Positions 45,982 to 54,795 of a DNA stretch of 64,000 bases are shown piece by piece; the stretch's first letter is position 1, and the number at the start of each line of letters is the position of its first letter. The stretch lies in the NCBI RefSeq assembly GCF_014193675.1, contig NZ_BLXZ01000001.1, forward strand, positions 865,351 through 929,350. The letters are read 5' to 3'. A program made the translations under genes and the position numbers. Under the pieces are notes generated by a model. It did no database searches and was not told the DNA's origin. It saw nothing but the letters and a program-made list of their open reading frames with translations. The DNA is from Geomonas limicola. Lineage in GTDB: Bacteria > Desulfobacterota > Desulfuromonadia > Geobacterales > Geobacteraceae.

Positions 45982-47410
45982 GGGCGAGTTCCCGCGCCAG
46001 GCGTCCCAGGGTCTCCACCCCGCGCTCGATGCGCTCGTCCCAGAGCGCCGAGCAGAGCCGGATGCAGTTTTGGTACTTGTCGGAGAGCGAGAAGATCGAA
46101 CCGGGGGTGATGCCGATGCCGTGTTCCAGGGCGCGCTGGAACAGGCGCACCGAGTCGGTCCCCTCGGGCATCTCCACCCAGAGCATGAAGCTTCCCGCCG
46201 GCTGGGTCATCCGGGTGCCCGCCGGGAAGTGGCGCGCCACCGCGTCCGCCATGAGCGAGATGTTGCGCGCGTAGATCCGCCGGATGGCGCGCAGGTGGTG
46301 GTCGTAGCCGCCCGTGGCCAGGAACTCCGCCAAGGCAAGCTGGGGCGGCGACGAGGTCGCCAGGTTGGCCATCATCTTGAGCCGCTCCATCTCCCCCTGA
46401 TACCTCCCCCCGATTGCCCACCCCACCCGGTACCCCGGGGCCAAGGTCTTGGAAAACGACGAGCAGTAGATGACGAGCCCCTGCCTGTCGAAGGCCTTGG
46501 CCGCCAGGGGGCGCTCCGCTCCGAAGGTCAGGTCGCCGTAGATGTCGTCCTCGATGAGCGGGATCTCGTGGCGCGCCAAGAGCTGCACCAGCTCGCGCTT
46601 GCGCGCCTCGGGCATCAGTCCCCCCAAGGGGTTGCTGAAGTTGGGGATCACCAGGCAGGCGCTCACCCGGTTGTGTTCGAGGGCGTACTCGAGCGCCTCG
46701 ATGCTGATCCCCTCGCGCGGGGTGGCGGGGATCTCCAGTGCCTTGAGCCCCATGTCGGCGATGAGCTGCAGGAAGTTGAAGTAGAAGGGGGACTCCACGG
46801 CGATGGTGTCGCCGGGGCGGCAGGTGGCGCGCAGGGCGAGCTGCACCGCTTCGACGCACCCCGAGGTGATCAGCACCTGGTCCGGGCGCACACTGAAACC
46901 GGCGAGGATGGAGCGCTGGGCTATCTGGGTGCGCAGCCGCTCGCTCCCCGGCGGCATCATGTAGGAGACGCTCTGCGCACCGAAACGGCGGGTCACCTGG
47001 CTCATGATCCGGTTCAGCTTCTCCACCGGGAGGTGGCTTGGGTGCGGTACCGCGCTTCCCAAGGGGAGCAGCTCCCGGTTGGCCATGTTGCGGATCACCT
47101 GCTGGCAGAGTTCGCTGTAGGTGGCGGCTACCGGCACGCTCGGCTTCTGGGCGGTAAGGGGAGCCGCCGTGATCTCGGGGACCCGGGGCGCCACGTAGTA
47201 GCCGGACTGCGGGCGCGCCTGGATCACCCGGCGGTCCTCCAGGACGGCGTAGGCCTGCAGCACCGTGTTGATGCTCACGTTCATCTTGGAGCTCAACTGG
47301 CGCACCGAGGGGAGCCGGTCCCCCACCCGGTAGGTCCCCCCTTCGATGAGCGCCGCGATCTCGCCCCCCACCCGCTCGTAGAGCGGCCGTGCATCTGCCA
47401 GGTTCTCCAC
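45971..47410 (-). CDS. MocR/PdxR-type GntR regulator with aminotransferase domain
   Basis: 479 residues: N-terminal GntR winged helix ([23 protein letters not shown]) about 10-75, then a class I aminotransferase-fold domain with the PLP lysine in [15 protein letters not shown] and IEDDIYGDL. Such regulators bind PLP and control nearby genes. The start is GTG 47410 with GGGAGG upstream. It is divergent from the DUF2917 and PhzF genes, with a promoter candidate in the gap; those genes are the expected targets. Confidence 0.9.
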   Translation of the reverse strand: MENLADARPLYERVGGEIAALIEGGTYRVGDRLPSVRQLSSKMNVSINTVLQAYAVLEDRRVIQARPQSGYYVAPRVPEITAAPLTAQKPSVPVAATYSELCQQVIRNMANRELLPLGSAVPHPSHLPVEKLNRIMSQVTRRFGAQSVSYMMPPGSERLRTQIAQRSILAGFSVRPDQVLITSGCVEAVQLALRATCRPGDTIAVESPFYFNFLQLIADMGLKALEIPATPREGISIEALEYALEHNRVSACLVIPNFSNPLGGLMPEARKRELVQLLARHEIPLIEDDIYGDLTFGAERPLAAKAFDRQGLVIYCSSFSKTLAPGYRVGWAIGGRYQGEMERLKMMANLATSSPPQLALAEFLATGGYDHHLRAIRRIYARNISLMADAVARHFPAGTRMTQPAGSFMLWVEMPEGTDSVRLFQRALEHGIGITPGSIFSLSDKYQNCIRLCSALWDERIERGVETLGRLARELAPTP

Positions 47411-47520
47411 TGTCCCCTCCCTTGCGATCCCACCTCCGGATCATTAACGGCATGCTCATAGTAGCGCAGAGAGCCCGCCTCCCCCAGGCACAATCCTGCG
47501 TTTTTCAGACGGGCACAGTC

Positions 47521-47549
47521 ATCCTAGGCGAGAACTGTCACGGTTACAA
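47521..47549 (-). promoter_or_regulatory. Promoter candidate of the MocR gene; overlapping divergent -35
   Basis: On the minus strand TTGTAA, 17 nt, TAGGAT. On the plus strand the same bases TTACAA (47544-47549), 17 nt, TGTACA could drive DUF2917. The overlapping -35 boxes suit control by one MocR-bound site. Confidence 0.5.
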
Positions 47550-47625
47550 ATCATTTTTGCTGTGTCTGTACACCAAAGTCCGCCGGCGCTACAGTAAGCC
47601 AACAACGTAGCGAGGAGGTGCCGAC

Positions 47626-47889
47626 ATGGAATGCGGCTTGGAACGAGGAGAACTGGTGCGGCTTTCGGGCGGGAGCTGCGGAACCGAGATTGCCTGCCGG
47701 ACCGGGACGCTTTGGCTCACCCGGGGCGACGGCGTGGATTACCTGGTGCACCAAGGAAGCACCTTCCGGCTGGCGGCCGGGGAACAGGCCGTGGTCGAGG
47801 CGCTCGGGCGGGCCGAGTTTCGCCTGAGGGAGAGCGTCGGGGGGACCACCCCGATTACCTGGCGCAGCTCCCTGGTGCAGCAGTGCTGA
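47626..47889 (+). CDS. DUF2917 protein
   Basis: 87 residues. GTEIACRTGTLWLTRGDGVDYLVHQG followed by FRLAAGEQAVVEAL is typical of DUF2917, a small cupin-like family of unknown function. GGAGG lies about 7 nt before ATG. It is divergent from the MocR gene and is followed by the PhzF gene. Confidence 0.75.
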   Translation: MECGLERGELVRLSGGSCGTEIACRTGTLWLTRGDGVDYLVHQGSTFRLAAGEQAVVEALGRAEFRLRESVGGTTPITWRSSLVQQC

Positions 47890-47974
47890 GAGCGACCCAT
47901 CCAGGGGGGTGCGGCCGAAGGTTTACGCGCCTGCACGAAACGGCGCACAATTTTATGACACGAAGGAGGATGCC

Positions 47975-48760
47975 ATGAGAATTACCCAATACCAGGTGGA
48001 TGCTTTTGCGACCCGGGTTTTCGAGGGAAACCCCGCTGCGGTCTGCCTTCTGGAGAGCTGGCCCGAAGATGGGCTTTTGCAGGCCATTGCCGCCGAGAAC
48101 AACCTCTCGGAGACCGCCTTCGTGACAGGGGGCGGCGGGCGCTACCAGCTGCGCTGGTTCACCCCGGTCGCGGAGGTGCCGCTCTGCGGCCACGCGACGC
48201 TTGCCGCCGCGCACGTGCTCTTTCGCCATGCCGGCGCGGCTGAGCCGGCACTTCGTTTTGCGACCTTGAGCGGCGAGCTGCTGGTGAGCCGGGAGGGCGC
48301 GGGGTACCGGATGGACTTTCCGGCCCAAAAGGTCACCCCCTGTCCGCTCCCAGAGGCCCTGGTTGCGGGCCTGGGGAGAAGACCGCTGGAGCTGTACGCG
48401 GCCGAGGACTACCTGGCGGTATTTGATAGCGAGGAGGAGGTTCGTGCCGTCACCCCGAACTTCGAGCGACTGGGCGAACTCGGGCTACGCGGCGTTATCG
48501 TCACGGCACCCGGGAGGGAGCTCGACTTCGTGAGCCGGTTCTTCGCTCCGAAGCTGGGGATCCCGGAGGATCCCGTTACCGGATCGGCTCACTGTGCACT
48601 GGCGCCGTACTGGGCCAAACGGCTGGAAAAGGGGGTCCTTAAGGCAGCCCAGCTCTCCCGCCGCGGTGGCCGGATCGATTGCGAGGTGCAGGGGGACCGG
48701 GTAGTGATGGCCGGCATGGCCGTAACCTTCATGAAGGCAGAAATTGTCCTGGAAACTTGA
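47975..48760 (+). CDS. PhzF family isomerase-like protein
   Basis: 261 residues. The fold repeats are visible as YQVDAFATRVFEGNPAAVC, the catalytic-type Glu in NNLSETAFV, PLCGHATLAAAHVLF and DPVTGSAHCALAPYW. PhzF itself isomerises a phenazine precursor; most homologues have unknown substrates. ATG 47975 has AAGGAGG 5-6 nt upstream; an earlier start is rejected. It is likely in one transcript with DUF2917. Confidence 0.88.
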   Translation: MRITQYQVDAFATRVFEGNPAAVCLLESWPEDGLLQAIAAENNLSETAFVTGGGGRYQLRWFTPVAEVPLCGHATLAAAHVLFRHAGAAEPALRFATLSGELLVSREGAGYRMDFPAQKVTPCPLPEALVAGLGRRPLELYAAEDYLAVFDSEEEVRAVTPNFERLGELGLRGVIVTAPGRELDFVSRFFAPKLGIPEDPVTGSAHCALAPYWAKRLEKGVLKAAQLSRRGGRIDCEVQGDRVVMAGMAVTFMKAEIVLET

Positions 48761-48774
48761 GCGTCGCATCATGG

Positions 48775-49788
48775 CTACCCCATCCATTCCGGGTGCTTCG
48801 CGGTTGAGTCAAAGTGCCCGGTGGTCTTGAAAAGCTCGTATTCGCCTGAGCGGGCGAAGCGCTCGGTACGCGCCAAAAGCGCCACCTGCTGTTCCCGGGT
48901 AAGCGGCGTGAAACAGCGCACCGCCTCGATCGCCCGATCGAGGATCGCCAGGCTGTCGATGCCGGTCACCACGCTCCCCGGGTTTACCGTCATGGCGTAG
49001 TGCAGGCATTCGATGGCGCTCACCGCTTTCGACTGCAGGATGATGGCGTCGCCCAGGGGCTTCATGGAGAGGACGCCGATCCGTTCGGAGATGAGCCGCG
49101 GCAGCACCTGGTGCTGAAAGCTGCGGAAATGGGCATCCATCACGTTGAGCGGCATGAGCACCGCGTCGGGTTTGAAGTTGTGGGCCCGGGCCAGGTCCAG
49201 CATGTGCAGGTGGATGGCGGGGTCCTTGTGCCCGGTGAACCCGAGGTAGCGGGTCTTGCCGGCCTTTTGCGCCTCGAGCGCCGCCTGCACCGCACCGTCC
49301 GGGCCGAAGAAGCGGTCCGGGTCGTTCATGCGGATCACCTCGTGGAACATAAGGAGGTCGACGTGGTCGGTCTTCAGGCGCTTGAGCGACTCGTCGATCT
49401 GCTTCAGGGCCGCGTTGCGGGTCCGCCCGTCAAACTTGGTCATCAGGAAGACCTTGTCGCGGTAGCCGCCCTCAAGCGCCTTCCCCATGCGCTTCTCGCT
49501 CTCGCCGCCGTTGTAGTCCCACGAGTTGTCCAGGAAGGTGATGCCGCGGTCGATGGCCCCTTTCACGAGGGCGATGGACTCTTTTTCGTCGGGCTGCCGA
49601 CCGATGTGGGCACCACCAAGGCCCAGTACGGACAGCTTTTCGCCGGTGCTCCCCAGGGGGCGGTAGAGCATCTCGCCGCGCTTTTCTGCCGGGGCCGCGC
49701 CCGCCAGTCGATCGAGATCCACCAACTGCTGTGCCAGTACCGCACCTGCCACCAGCGAGCTCTGTTTCAAGAATTCTCTCCTGTTCAT
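48775..49788 (-). CDS. Tat-exported aldo/keto reductase
   Basis: 337 residues. The N-terminus MNRREFLKQSSLVAGAVLA is a twin-arginine signal. The AKR barrel follows with the tetrad residues in FLDNSWDYN (Asp, Tyr), MTKFDG (Lys) and LLMFHEV (His). The C-terminal ~40 residues are helical and without Fe-S cysteines. NADPH-dependent enzymes are rare outside the cytoplasm, so a cofactor loaded before export is implied. GAGGAGG lies about 7 nt before ATG. Confidence 0.85.
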   Translation of the reverse strand: MNRREFLKQSSLVAGAVLAQQLVDLDRLAGAAPAEKRGEMLYRPLGSTGEKLSVLGLGGAHIGRQPDEKESIALVKGAIDRGITFLDNSWDYNGGESEKRMGKALEGGYRDKVFLMTKFDGRTRNAALKQIDESLKRLKTDHVDLLMFHEVIRMNDPDRFFGPDGAVQAALEAQKAGKTRYLGFTGHKDPAIHLHMLDLARAHNFKPDAVLMPLNVMDAHFRSFQHQVLPRLISERIGVLSMKPLGDAIILQSKAVSAIECLHYAMTVNPGSVVTGIDSLAILDRAIEAVRCFTPLTREQQVALLARTERFARSGEYELFKTTGHFDSTAKHPEWMG

Positions 49789-49810
49789 GTGAGCCTCCTC
49801 GACAGCCCGG

Positions 49811-50275
49811 CTAGATAGGGGCCAGGTTGGTCCGGGCGTAGGTTCCGATCAACTCGGTCGTGGCCATGACGTGGCTTGCCATCGCCTCCTCCAACTCGCT
49901 GCGCCCTGCAGTCGGTGCGAGGTCGAGCTTGCAGTCCAGGGCGTAGAGCCTGAACAGGTAGCGGTGCGGAGCGGGGTCCTGGGGGCAGGGACCGAGATAG
50001 CCGTGTTTGCGCTGCACATTCACCCCCTGCTGCGCGCCGTGCGGTGCCGAGTGTTCCTTGATCTCGCCCAGCTCGGGGTTGATGTTCCAGACCACCCAGT
50101 GCACCGATCTCAGCGGCAAAACGTCCAGATCTTCCAGGAGCAGGGCGAGCGACCTGGTCCCCTTGGGAACGCCGTGGATCACCAGGTACGGGTTTATGTT
50201 GTCGCCATCGCAGGTGTATTTGGAGGGGATCTGGGTTCCGCTGTTGAAGGCGGGGCTGGTCAGTTTGAATTCCAC
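49811..50275 (-). CDS. YbhB/YbcL-type PEBP-fold protein
   Basis: 154 residues. SPAFNSGTQIPSKYTCDGDNINP and LALLLEDLDV, HWVVWNI, HGYLGPCPQD and HRYLFRLYALD match the bacterial phosphatidylethanolamine-binding-protein-like family, with the conserved His and Asp pocket. Role unknown; a ligand pocket is expected. The start is GTG 50275 with GAGGAGG upstream. It follows on the same strand 22 nt before the aldo/keto reductase. Confidence 0.85.
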   Translation of the reverse strand: MEFKLTSPAFNSGTQIPSKYTCDGDNINPYLVIHGVPKGTRSLALLLEDLDVLPLRSVHWVVWNINPELGEIKEHSAPHGAQQGVNVQRKHGYLGPCPQDPAPHRYLFRLYALDCKLDLAPTAGRSELEEAMASHVMATTELIGTYARTNLAPI

Positions 50276-50613
50276 GGGGCACCTCCTCGGGTCGTTACTG
50301 CCTTTTGGGCGGCCCTGGCGCGATTCGAGGGGGGGGCCGGAAAAGCACCATTAGATAATACTAATTTCACCTAGGGCGTCAAGCTGATTCTTCACTCCCC
50401 CGTCCGTGGCGTCGTGACCTCGCCCCCTGCACTCCAGCCTCCCCAAGTATCTGGCAAAGCCGTCCTAGCTGGCCACCTCTCCCCTTGCGGGAGCGGGCCA
50501 GGGTGCGCGGGAAGGCGCCACCTTAAAGCAGATGGCTGCTTCCCCCCGGTAAAATGACAATAAAAAAGCCCCCCTGAAATCAGGGAGGCTTTTTTTGTTG
50601 GACACCTTTAGAC
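50276..50613. other. Intergenic region with REP-like fragment
   Basis: 338 nt without a gene. It contains a CTCTCCCCTTGCGGGAG/GGCCAGGGTG fragment (50478-50505) of the same style as the hairpins at 8328, and the terminator at 50562-50596. Confidence 0.5.
50562..50596 (-). terminator. Terminator after the glycine-zipper lipoprotein gene
   Basis: An 11-bp stem (AGCCCCCCTGA with TCAGGGAGGCT) with A- and T-runs on both sides, usable in both directions; it follows the stop at 50614. Confidence 0.85.
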
Positions 50614-51525
50614 CTAGCGGCGTTCGATGATGACCCGCTCGCGGTAGGCCGGGCGGTGCATGCGGCCGTTGTAGTGCCCCCGGTCACGGTCGTAGCGACG
50701 ATACTCCACGTCGCGGTAGTGCCGGATGCTGTCGATGCGGTAGCGCACGAAGACCGAAGGGTAGCTCCTGCGCTGCAGCGGCATCCAGGGACCGTTATAG
50801 TAGGGGCCGTGGTACCAGCGGCCGGCGTAGAAGTAGAAGAACTCGCTGCCGTTGTACATGAGATCGTAGGGAACGCCCACCGCCACGTACATCCCCAGGG
50901 GGGGCGAGTAGATGAACTGCGGCGCCTCGTTCACGTAGACCTCGGCCGGTGCCGGGTACACCTCGGGTTCGGGCGGTGGCGCCTGGATTATCTCGACCGG
51001 CGGCGGGGGCGGTGCGGGAGCGACCACGACCGGGGCCGGTGGCGGCGGTGGCGGCGCTGCGGCAACGGTATGGGTGACGGCGGGCCTGCTGCGGCCGGGT
51101 ATCTGGTTACCGTAGGAGTACATGCACTGCAGGTAACTGTTGTCGTAGCGGCGCTGCGCCTCCCTGCCGTAGACCTGTCCCGACTCGGACCCCACCGCGG
51201 TTCCCAGCAACAGGCCGCTGGCGGCACCGATCAGGGCACCGGTTCCGGCGTGCCCGGAGGCCGAACCCAGGGCCGCACCGACGCCGGCGCCAACCGCGGT
51301 ACCCGCGACGGCACCGGCGGCGACCTTCTGGTCCAGGGCCTCCTGGCTCGGTGCGCCGAGCTGTCGCTCCGCCCACTGGCGGCAGGTGGCGTCCTCTCTC
51401 TGGAAGGTCTCGAAGGATTTGCCGGGGGCCGGCAGCACGTTGACGCTCGGGCCGCCGGGGACCGTAACGCACCCCCCGAGGGCCAAGAGCAAGGAAAATG
51501 GCAGGATCTTGTAACCGAACCGCAT
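50614..51525 (-). CDS. Glycine-zipper lipoprotein with Pro-rich linker
   Basis: 303 residues. The signal peptide ends LLLALGGC, a lipobox. A glycine-zipper segment (AAGAVAGTAVGAGVGAALG, then GALIGAASGLLLGTAVG) around 70-115 can insert in membranes. A Pro-rich linker follows (about 150-190), and the C-terminal part is rich in Tyr, Arg and His (FFYFYAGRWYHGPYY). Such proteins are often YMGG-like or surface proteins of unknown function. ATG 51525 has GGAGG 9-10 nt upstream; the GTG 9 nt earlier lies too close to it. Confidence 0.75.
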   Translation of the reverse strand: MRFGYKILPFSLLLALGGCVTVPGGPSVNVLPAPGKSFETFQREDATCRQWAERQLGAPSQEALDQKVAAGAVAGTAVGAGVGAALGSASGHAGTGALIGAASGLLLGTAVGSESGQVYGREAQRRYDNSYLQCMYSYGNQIPGRSRPAVTHTVAAAPPPPPPAPVVVAPAPPPPPVEIIQAPPPEPEVYPAPAEVYVNEAPQFIYSPPLGMYVAVGVPYDLMYNGSEFFYFYAGRWYHGPYYNGPWMPLQRRSYPSVFVRYRIDSIRHYRDVEYRRYDRDRGHYNGRMHRPAYRERVIIERR

Positions 51526-51733
51526 GGTCGCCACACCTCCAATTATTAAGTTAAGCTATTGTTTCCACAAACCTTTTGACTGCAGACATTTTGTACCACT
51601 TCCCGGCACGCCCTGCAAGGGGAAACGGCCGGCCCTGCCCCCCGCCGGTCCGGCGCAAGGGGAATTGGGTCCTGGCGTAATAACGCACCAGGGGGAGGAA
51701 GGTTTACCTCCCCCTGTCCTTTGCGCCGACCGG

Positions 51734-52240
51734 TTACTCCTGCTCCATACCGTGGTCCCGGTGTTTGGCGCCCCACTTTGCCTTGAGCTCCTTGAGCTTC
51801 ACCTGCTGTTCCGGGGTAAGTAGCGCCATCAGCTTCCTGACCGTCTGGGCGCGCTGCACCGCGAGATCGGACTGCAGGGCGGCAACCTTGGCGGACTGGG
51901 CCCGAACCGCCGCCTCATCGGCCGTGCCGGAATGGATCAGGTCGCGCAGCTGGTGTCTCTCCTGCTTGAGGCTTGCCATAAGCGGCTTCGCCTGGCTGCG
52001 GCTTGCATCCAGGACCTCTTTCGCCTGCGTTCTCTGGGCGGGGGACATCCCCAGCTTGTCCGCCAGGCGCTTCAGGAAGTGCTTGCCGTGCCGCGCCTCT
52101 TTCCCCTTCGGGCAGCCGTGCCCGTACTCCCCGGCGGCGCCCGGTGCCGCGCCGGTTTGTTCGGCCAGGGCCACATTGCCCAGTGCGGTGACCGATGCCA
52201 GCCCGGCAGCCACAACCAGTGCTCTGAGTGAACCTTTCAT
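51734..52240 (-). CDS. Spy/CpxP-like periplasmic protein
   Basis: 168 residues with signal peptide (to about residue 26). KLGMSPAQRTQAKEVLDASR, then LMALLTPEQQVKLKELKAKW is the LTxxQ-type helical pattern of Spy/CpxP proteins, envelope chaperones or metal-stress proteins. His-rich patches are present (EYGHGCPKGKEARHGKH). ATG 52240 has AAGGAG 7 nt upstream; an upstream in-frame start is rejected. A G-rich hairpin lies downstream (about 51688-51718). Confidence 0.82.
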   Translation of the reverse strand: MKGSLRALVVAAGLASVTALGNVALAEQTGAAPGAAGEYGHGCPKGKEARHGKHFLKRLADKLGMSPAQRTQAKEVLDASRSQAKPLMASLKQERHQLRDLIHSGTADEAAVRAQSAKVAALQSDLAVQRAQTVRKLMALLTPEQQVKLKELKAKWGAKHRDHGMEQE

Positions 52241-52437
52241 TTTTGTCTCCTTGGGTAGAGTTGGTTCCTGCGATGCAACCAACTCTACGGGAACAATGAG
52301 GAAAAAATGGGGAGGAAATGGGGAATCATCCGTCTAAAAACGATGCGGCCGCCAGGCGCGGTAATCCCGCCTGGCGGCCTGTTCTCTGCCCGAAGCTGTC
52401 GTCCGGCACGGCCCCTGAAGGGCCAAGCCGCACCATC

Positions 52438-52674
52438 TCAGTGGCGCTTGAGTTCCTCGAACTCCTGGGTCGGACAGCAGTAGTAGTCGTGGCTGCACCA
52501 GATCATCACCCGGTCCCCGGGTTCGGGGGGCTCGCAGCCGTCAATGGCGTACTGGTGGTTGTCGCACATAACGGTGCCGTCGGGCTGCACGGTTGCCAGG
52601 TATCGCCCGTAATAGAGCTGGGTAAGGGCCGGCGGAGAGATCTCCTTGAGCTCGGTGAGGTGGTAGACGTGCAT
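52438..52674 (-). CDS. Small hypothetical protein, 78 aa
   Basis: Not recognised. 78 residues; the C-terminal part has Cys and His residues (MIWCSHDYYCCPTQEF) that could bind metal. ATG 52674 has GGAGG 5 nt upstream. A longer frame to 52737 lacks support. Confidence 0.6.
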   Translation of the reverse strand: MHVYHLTELKEISPPALTQLYYGRYLATVQPDGTVMCDNHQYAIDGCEPPEPGDRVMIWCSHDYYCCPTQEFEELKRH

Positions 52675-52839
52675 GGTGTCCTCCCGCCGCGCGCGATGGG
52701 TGGCCGGTGAACCGGCGGGTGCGCGGCATCGAAACACCTCACAGCCAAGTTCGTGCCAGCGCTAACCCGCTTATTTCACGAGAATAGAGCGGTCCCCCTC
52801 CGGGTGAGCTGTGCAAAATTGGAACAACCGCAGTCCAGA

Positions 52840-53781
52840 TTATGCTCTCTTACCCGGGGAACGGGGACGCCGGGGCTGGGAGCTGGCTAAAGGGGGGGGG
52901 GCGGGGATGGGATCAGCGGCGGGAATGGGGTCAGGCACGGCGGCCGAAAGCAGCGCCTGCTTCTGGGCCCGCTTGTCGCCGTACATGCGCTGGTCCGCGA
53001 GGCAGAGCGTCCCTTTGAGTTCGTGGCGGTTGTGGGCCACCGCATGCCCAAGGGCGACGGAGAGTACCGGCGCCTCCTTGCGGCCGCGGCGCCGGTTGTC
53101 CCGGCCGATGAAGTCGCGGATGCGCTCCAGGGACGCGGCGAGCGCCTCCTCCCCGGCCCCCGGCATGATCACCGCGAACTCGTCGCCGCCGATGCGCGCC
53201 ACCACGTCGGCCTCGCGAAAGGCCCCCTTGAGGACCTCGGCACCGCGCTGGATCAAGCGGTCGCCGACCGGGTGTCCGTAGCGGTCGTTCACCTCTTTGA
53301 GGCCGTTGAGGTCCGCCACGATGATCCCGGCCGGGAAACAGCGTCCGGCCGCCACCCGGGCGAGTTCGGTATCGAAGTAGGAGCGGTTGTAGAGCCCGGT
53401 CAGGCTGTCGTGGGTACTCAGGTGCACCAGCGCGGCGCAGGCCTCCTGGAGGCTCTCCACCATGCTGTTGAAGGAGCTGGAGAACTCCCCGAAGAAGTCG
53501 ATGCGCTGGCTTAGATCCCCTTGCGCTATCTGCTTGGTCTGCCAGGTGAGGTGGCGCAGGTTGGCGTTCAGGGCCTTGAGGCTGCCGGCCAGCATCCCCT
53601 TCAGCTGGCCGTGGTTGTTGGAGAAGTCGCCCCGGGCAATGTCCATGGCGAACTGGTAGCAGCCGGTCAGGTGGCCCGAGAGGGCGCGCAACTCGGCCGC
53701 GTACTGGCAATCGTCCGGAATCAGAGTGGGAATCCGCCCCTCGGCAAAGGCCACCAACAAAAGCCGGGTCCGCTCGTCCAT
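52840..53781 (-). CDS. Diguanylate cyclase
   Basis: 313 residues. An N-terminal helical region (about 1-125, with a HAMP-like QIAQGDLSQRIDFFGEF) precedes a GGDEF domain with the intact active site ARIGGDEFAVIMPG (residues about 196-209). An inhibitory site RxxD is present as READ, five residues before GGDEF, so product feedback is likely. It makes c-di-GMP from two GTP. It starts 8 nt after the V4R gene stop, with AGGAG in the overlap region. The Pro-rich tail is unremarkable. Confidence 0.92.
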   Translation of the reverse strand: MDERTRLLLVAFAEGRIPTLIPDDCQYAAELRALSGHLTGCYQFAMDIARGDFSNNHGQLKGMLAGSLKALNANLRHLTWQTKQIAQGDLSQRIDFFGEFSSSFNSMVESLQEACAALVHLSTHDSLTGLYNRSYFDTELARVAAGRCFPAGIIVADLNGLKEVNDRYGHPVGDRLIQRGAEVLKGAFREADVVARIGGDEFAVIMPGAGEEALAASLERIRDFIGRDNRRRGRKEAPVLSVALGHAVAHNRHELKGTLCLADQRMYGDKRAQKQALLSAAVPDPIPAADPIPAPPPLASSQPRRPRSPGKRA

Positions 53782-53789
53782 GACCGCTC

Positions 53790-54311
53790 CTAGGGGGCGA
53801 CCTGCGCGGAGAAGCGGCAGGTCCTGTCCCCGGTGCACCAGCAGTCGACTTCCTTCACCACGAACTTGCGCTCAGTGAAACTCTCCATGAGGGCCGCGAT
53901 GAACCCCTCGTCGTAGGTACAGAACTCGTGATCCCGCATCGGAAGGCCCGAGCAGTCCAGGTCCTCCGACACCGTGACCACCAGCCGCCCTTGCGCGATA
54001 TCCATCTCCTCGATGCGCAGGATCCCCATCTTGAGTTCCTTCAAGAGGTACTGCAGCTTGGCTACGAACTGGTTCTGGTCCTGCACCGGCCCCATCAGGT
54101 TCGCGTAGAAGTGCCGGCCGGCCAGATACCCCGCCTCGTAAAAGAGCCGGTCCGCCTCATCCGAGCCGTAGGTCCGCTCCAGCACATCCCGGAAGCAGAA
54201 CTGCATCAACCGGTACACCTCCAGGCGGGTCTGCGGCCCCAGGTTGGGGCGCCCCAGTTCCAGGTCTCCCAAGAGGTCCCAGGAGAATTCGTACTTGCGT
54301 TCGTCATTCAT
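53790..54311 (-). CDS. V4R (4-vinyl reductase) domain protein
   Basis: 173 residues. SWDLLGDLELGRPNLG, followed by VYRLMQFCFRDVLE, RLFYEAGYLAGRHFYANL and the Cys-rich end KEVDCWCTGDRTCRFSA matches V4R domains, small-molecule-binding modules related to hydrocarbon-binding and heme-NO folds. ATG 54311 with GAGGAG 7 nt upstream. It is directly followed by the diguanylate cyclase gene, so it probably senses a signal for that enzyme. Confidence 0.8.
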   Translation of the reverse strand: MNDERKYEFSWDLLGDLELGRPNLGPQTRLEVYRLMQFCFRDVLERTYGSDEADRLFYEAGYLAGRHFYANLMGPVQDQNQFVAKLQYLLKELKMGILRIEEMDIAQGRLVVTVSEDLDCSGLPMRDHEFCTYDEGFIAALMESFTERKFVVKEVDCWCTGDRTCRFSAQVAP

Positions 54312-54795
54312 CGGGTTTCTCCTCGATGTGCTCCCACCGTACACTCTTCGACGGTCGCAGCATAAACTTTAAGGCAAATGACATTAAGAATGACGAACCT
54401 TACAAGAACCTCCGTGTTACTGGCAATGGGCTGTAGATGTATGTCTTACATGCAAACACAGAGCGTACCAGAGTAAGTCTACCACCAAAATTTAACCTTG
54501 CCTGTTATAATGTTCCCACCAGATAATGAGTGTACTGGGAAATCCGTAAACAATATCTGGCCTTGACAATTTCAGACATTAGCCTCTTGACATAGAGTTC
54601 CTTTCCGACATATTTAGACAGGAAATATTATCATCAAGGACTGGTACCGAGACTGGCTACACCGGAAGTCGGGCAGTAAGTGCCCCCCACACACCCGGCC
54701 AGCTGCCGGCAGGTTTACGATGTTTTTTTTAATTCAGCTGTTATCACCAGCCACTCCAGGCACGGTGTACAGCGACAAAGGATGCTCGACGCTCG
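54312..54795. other. Intergenic region with a possible promoter and small RNA
   Basis: 484 nt of lower GC between divergent genes. It has TTGACA at 54587-54592, 17 nt, ATATTT, and a T-run at about 54721-54729 after a GC-rich hairpin (CCGGCCAGCTGCCGG region). A transcript of about 105 nt would end there. No protein gene is credible. Confidence 0.4.
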
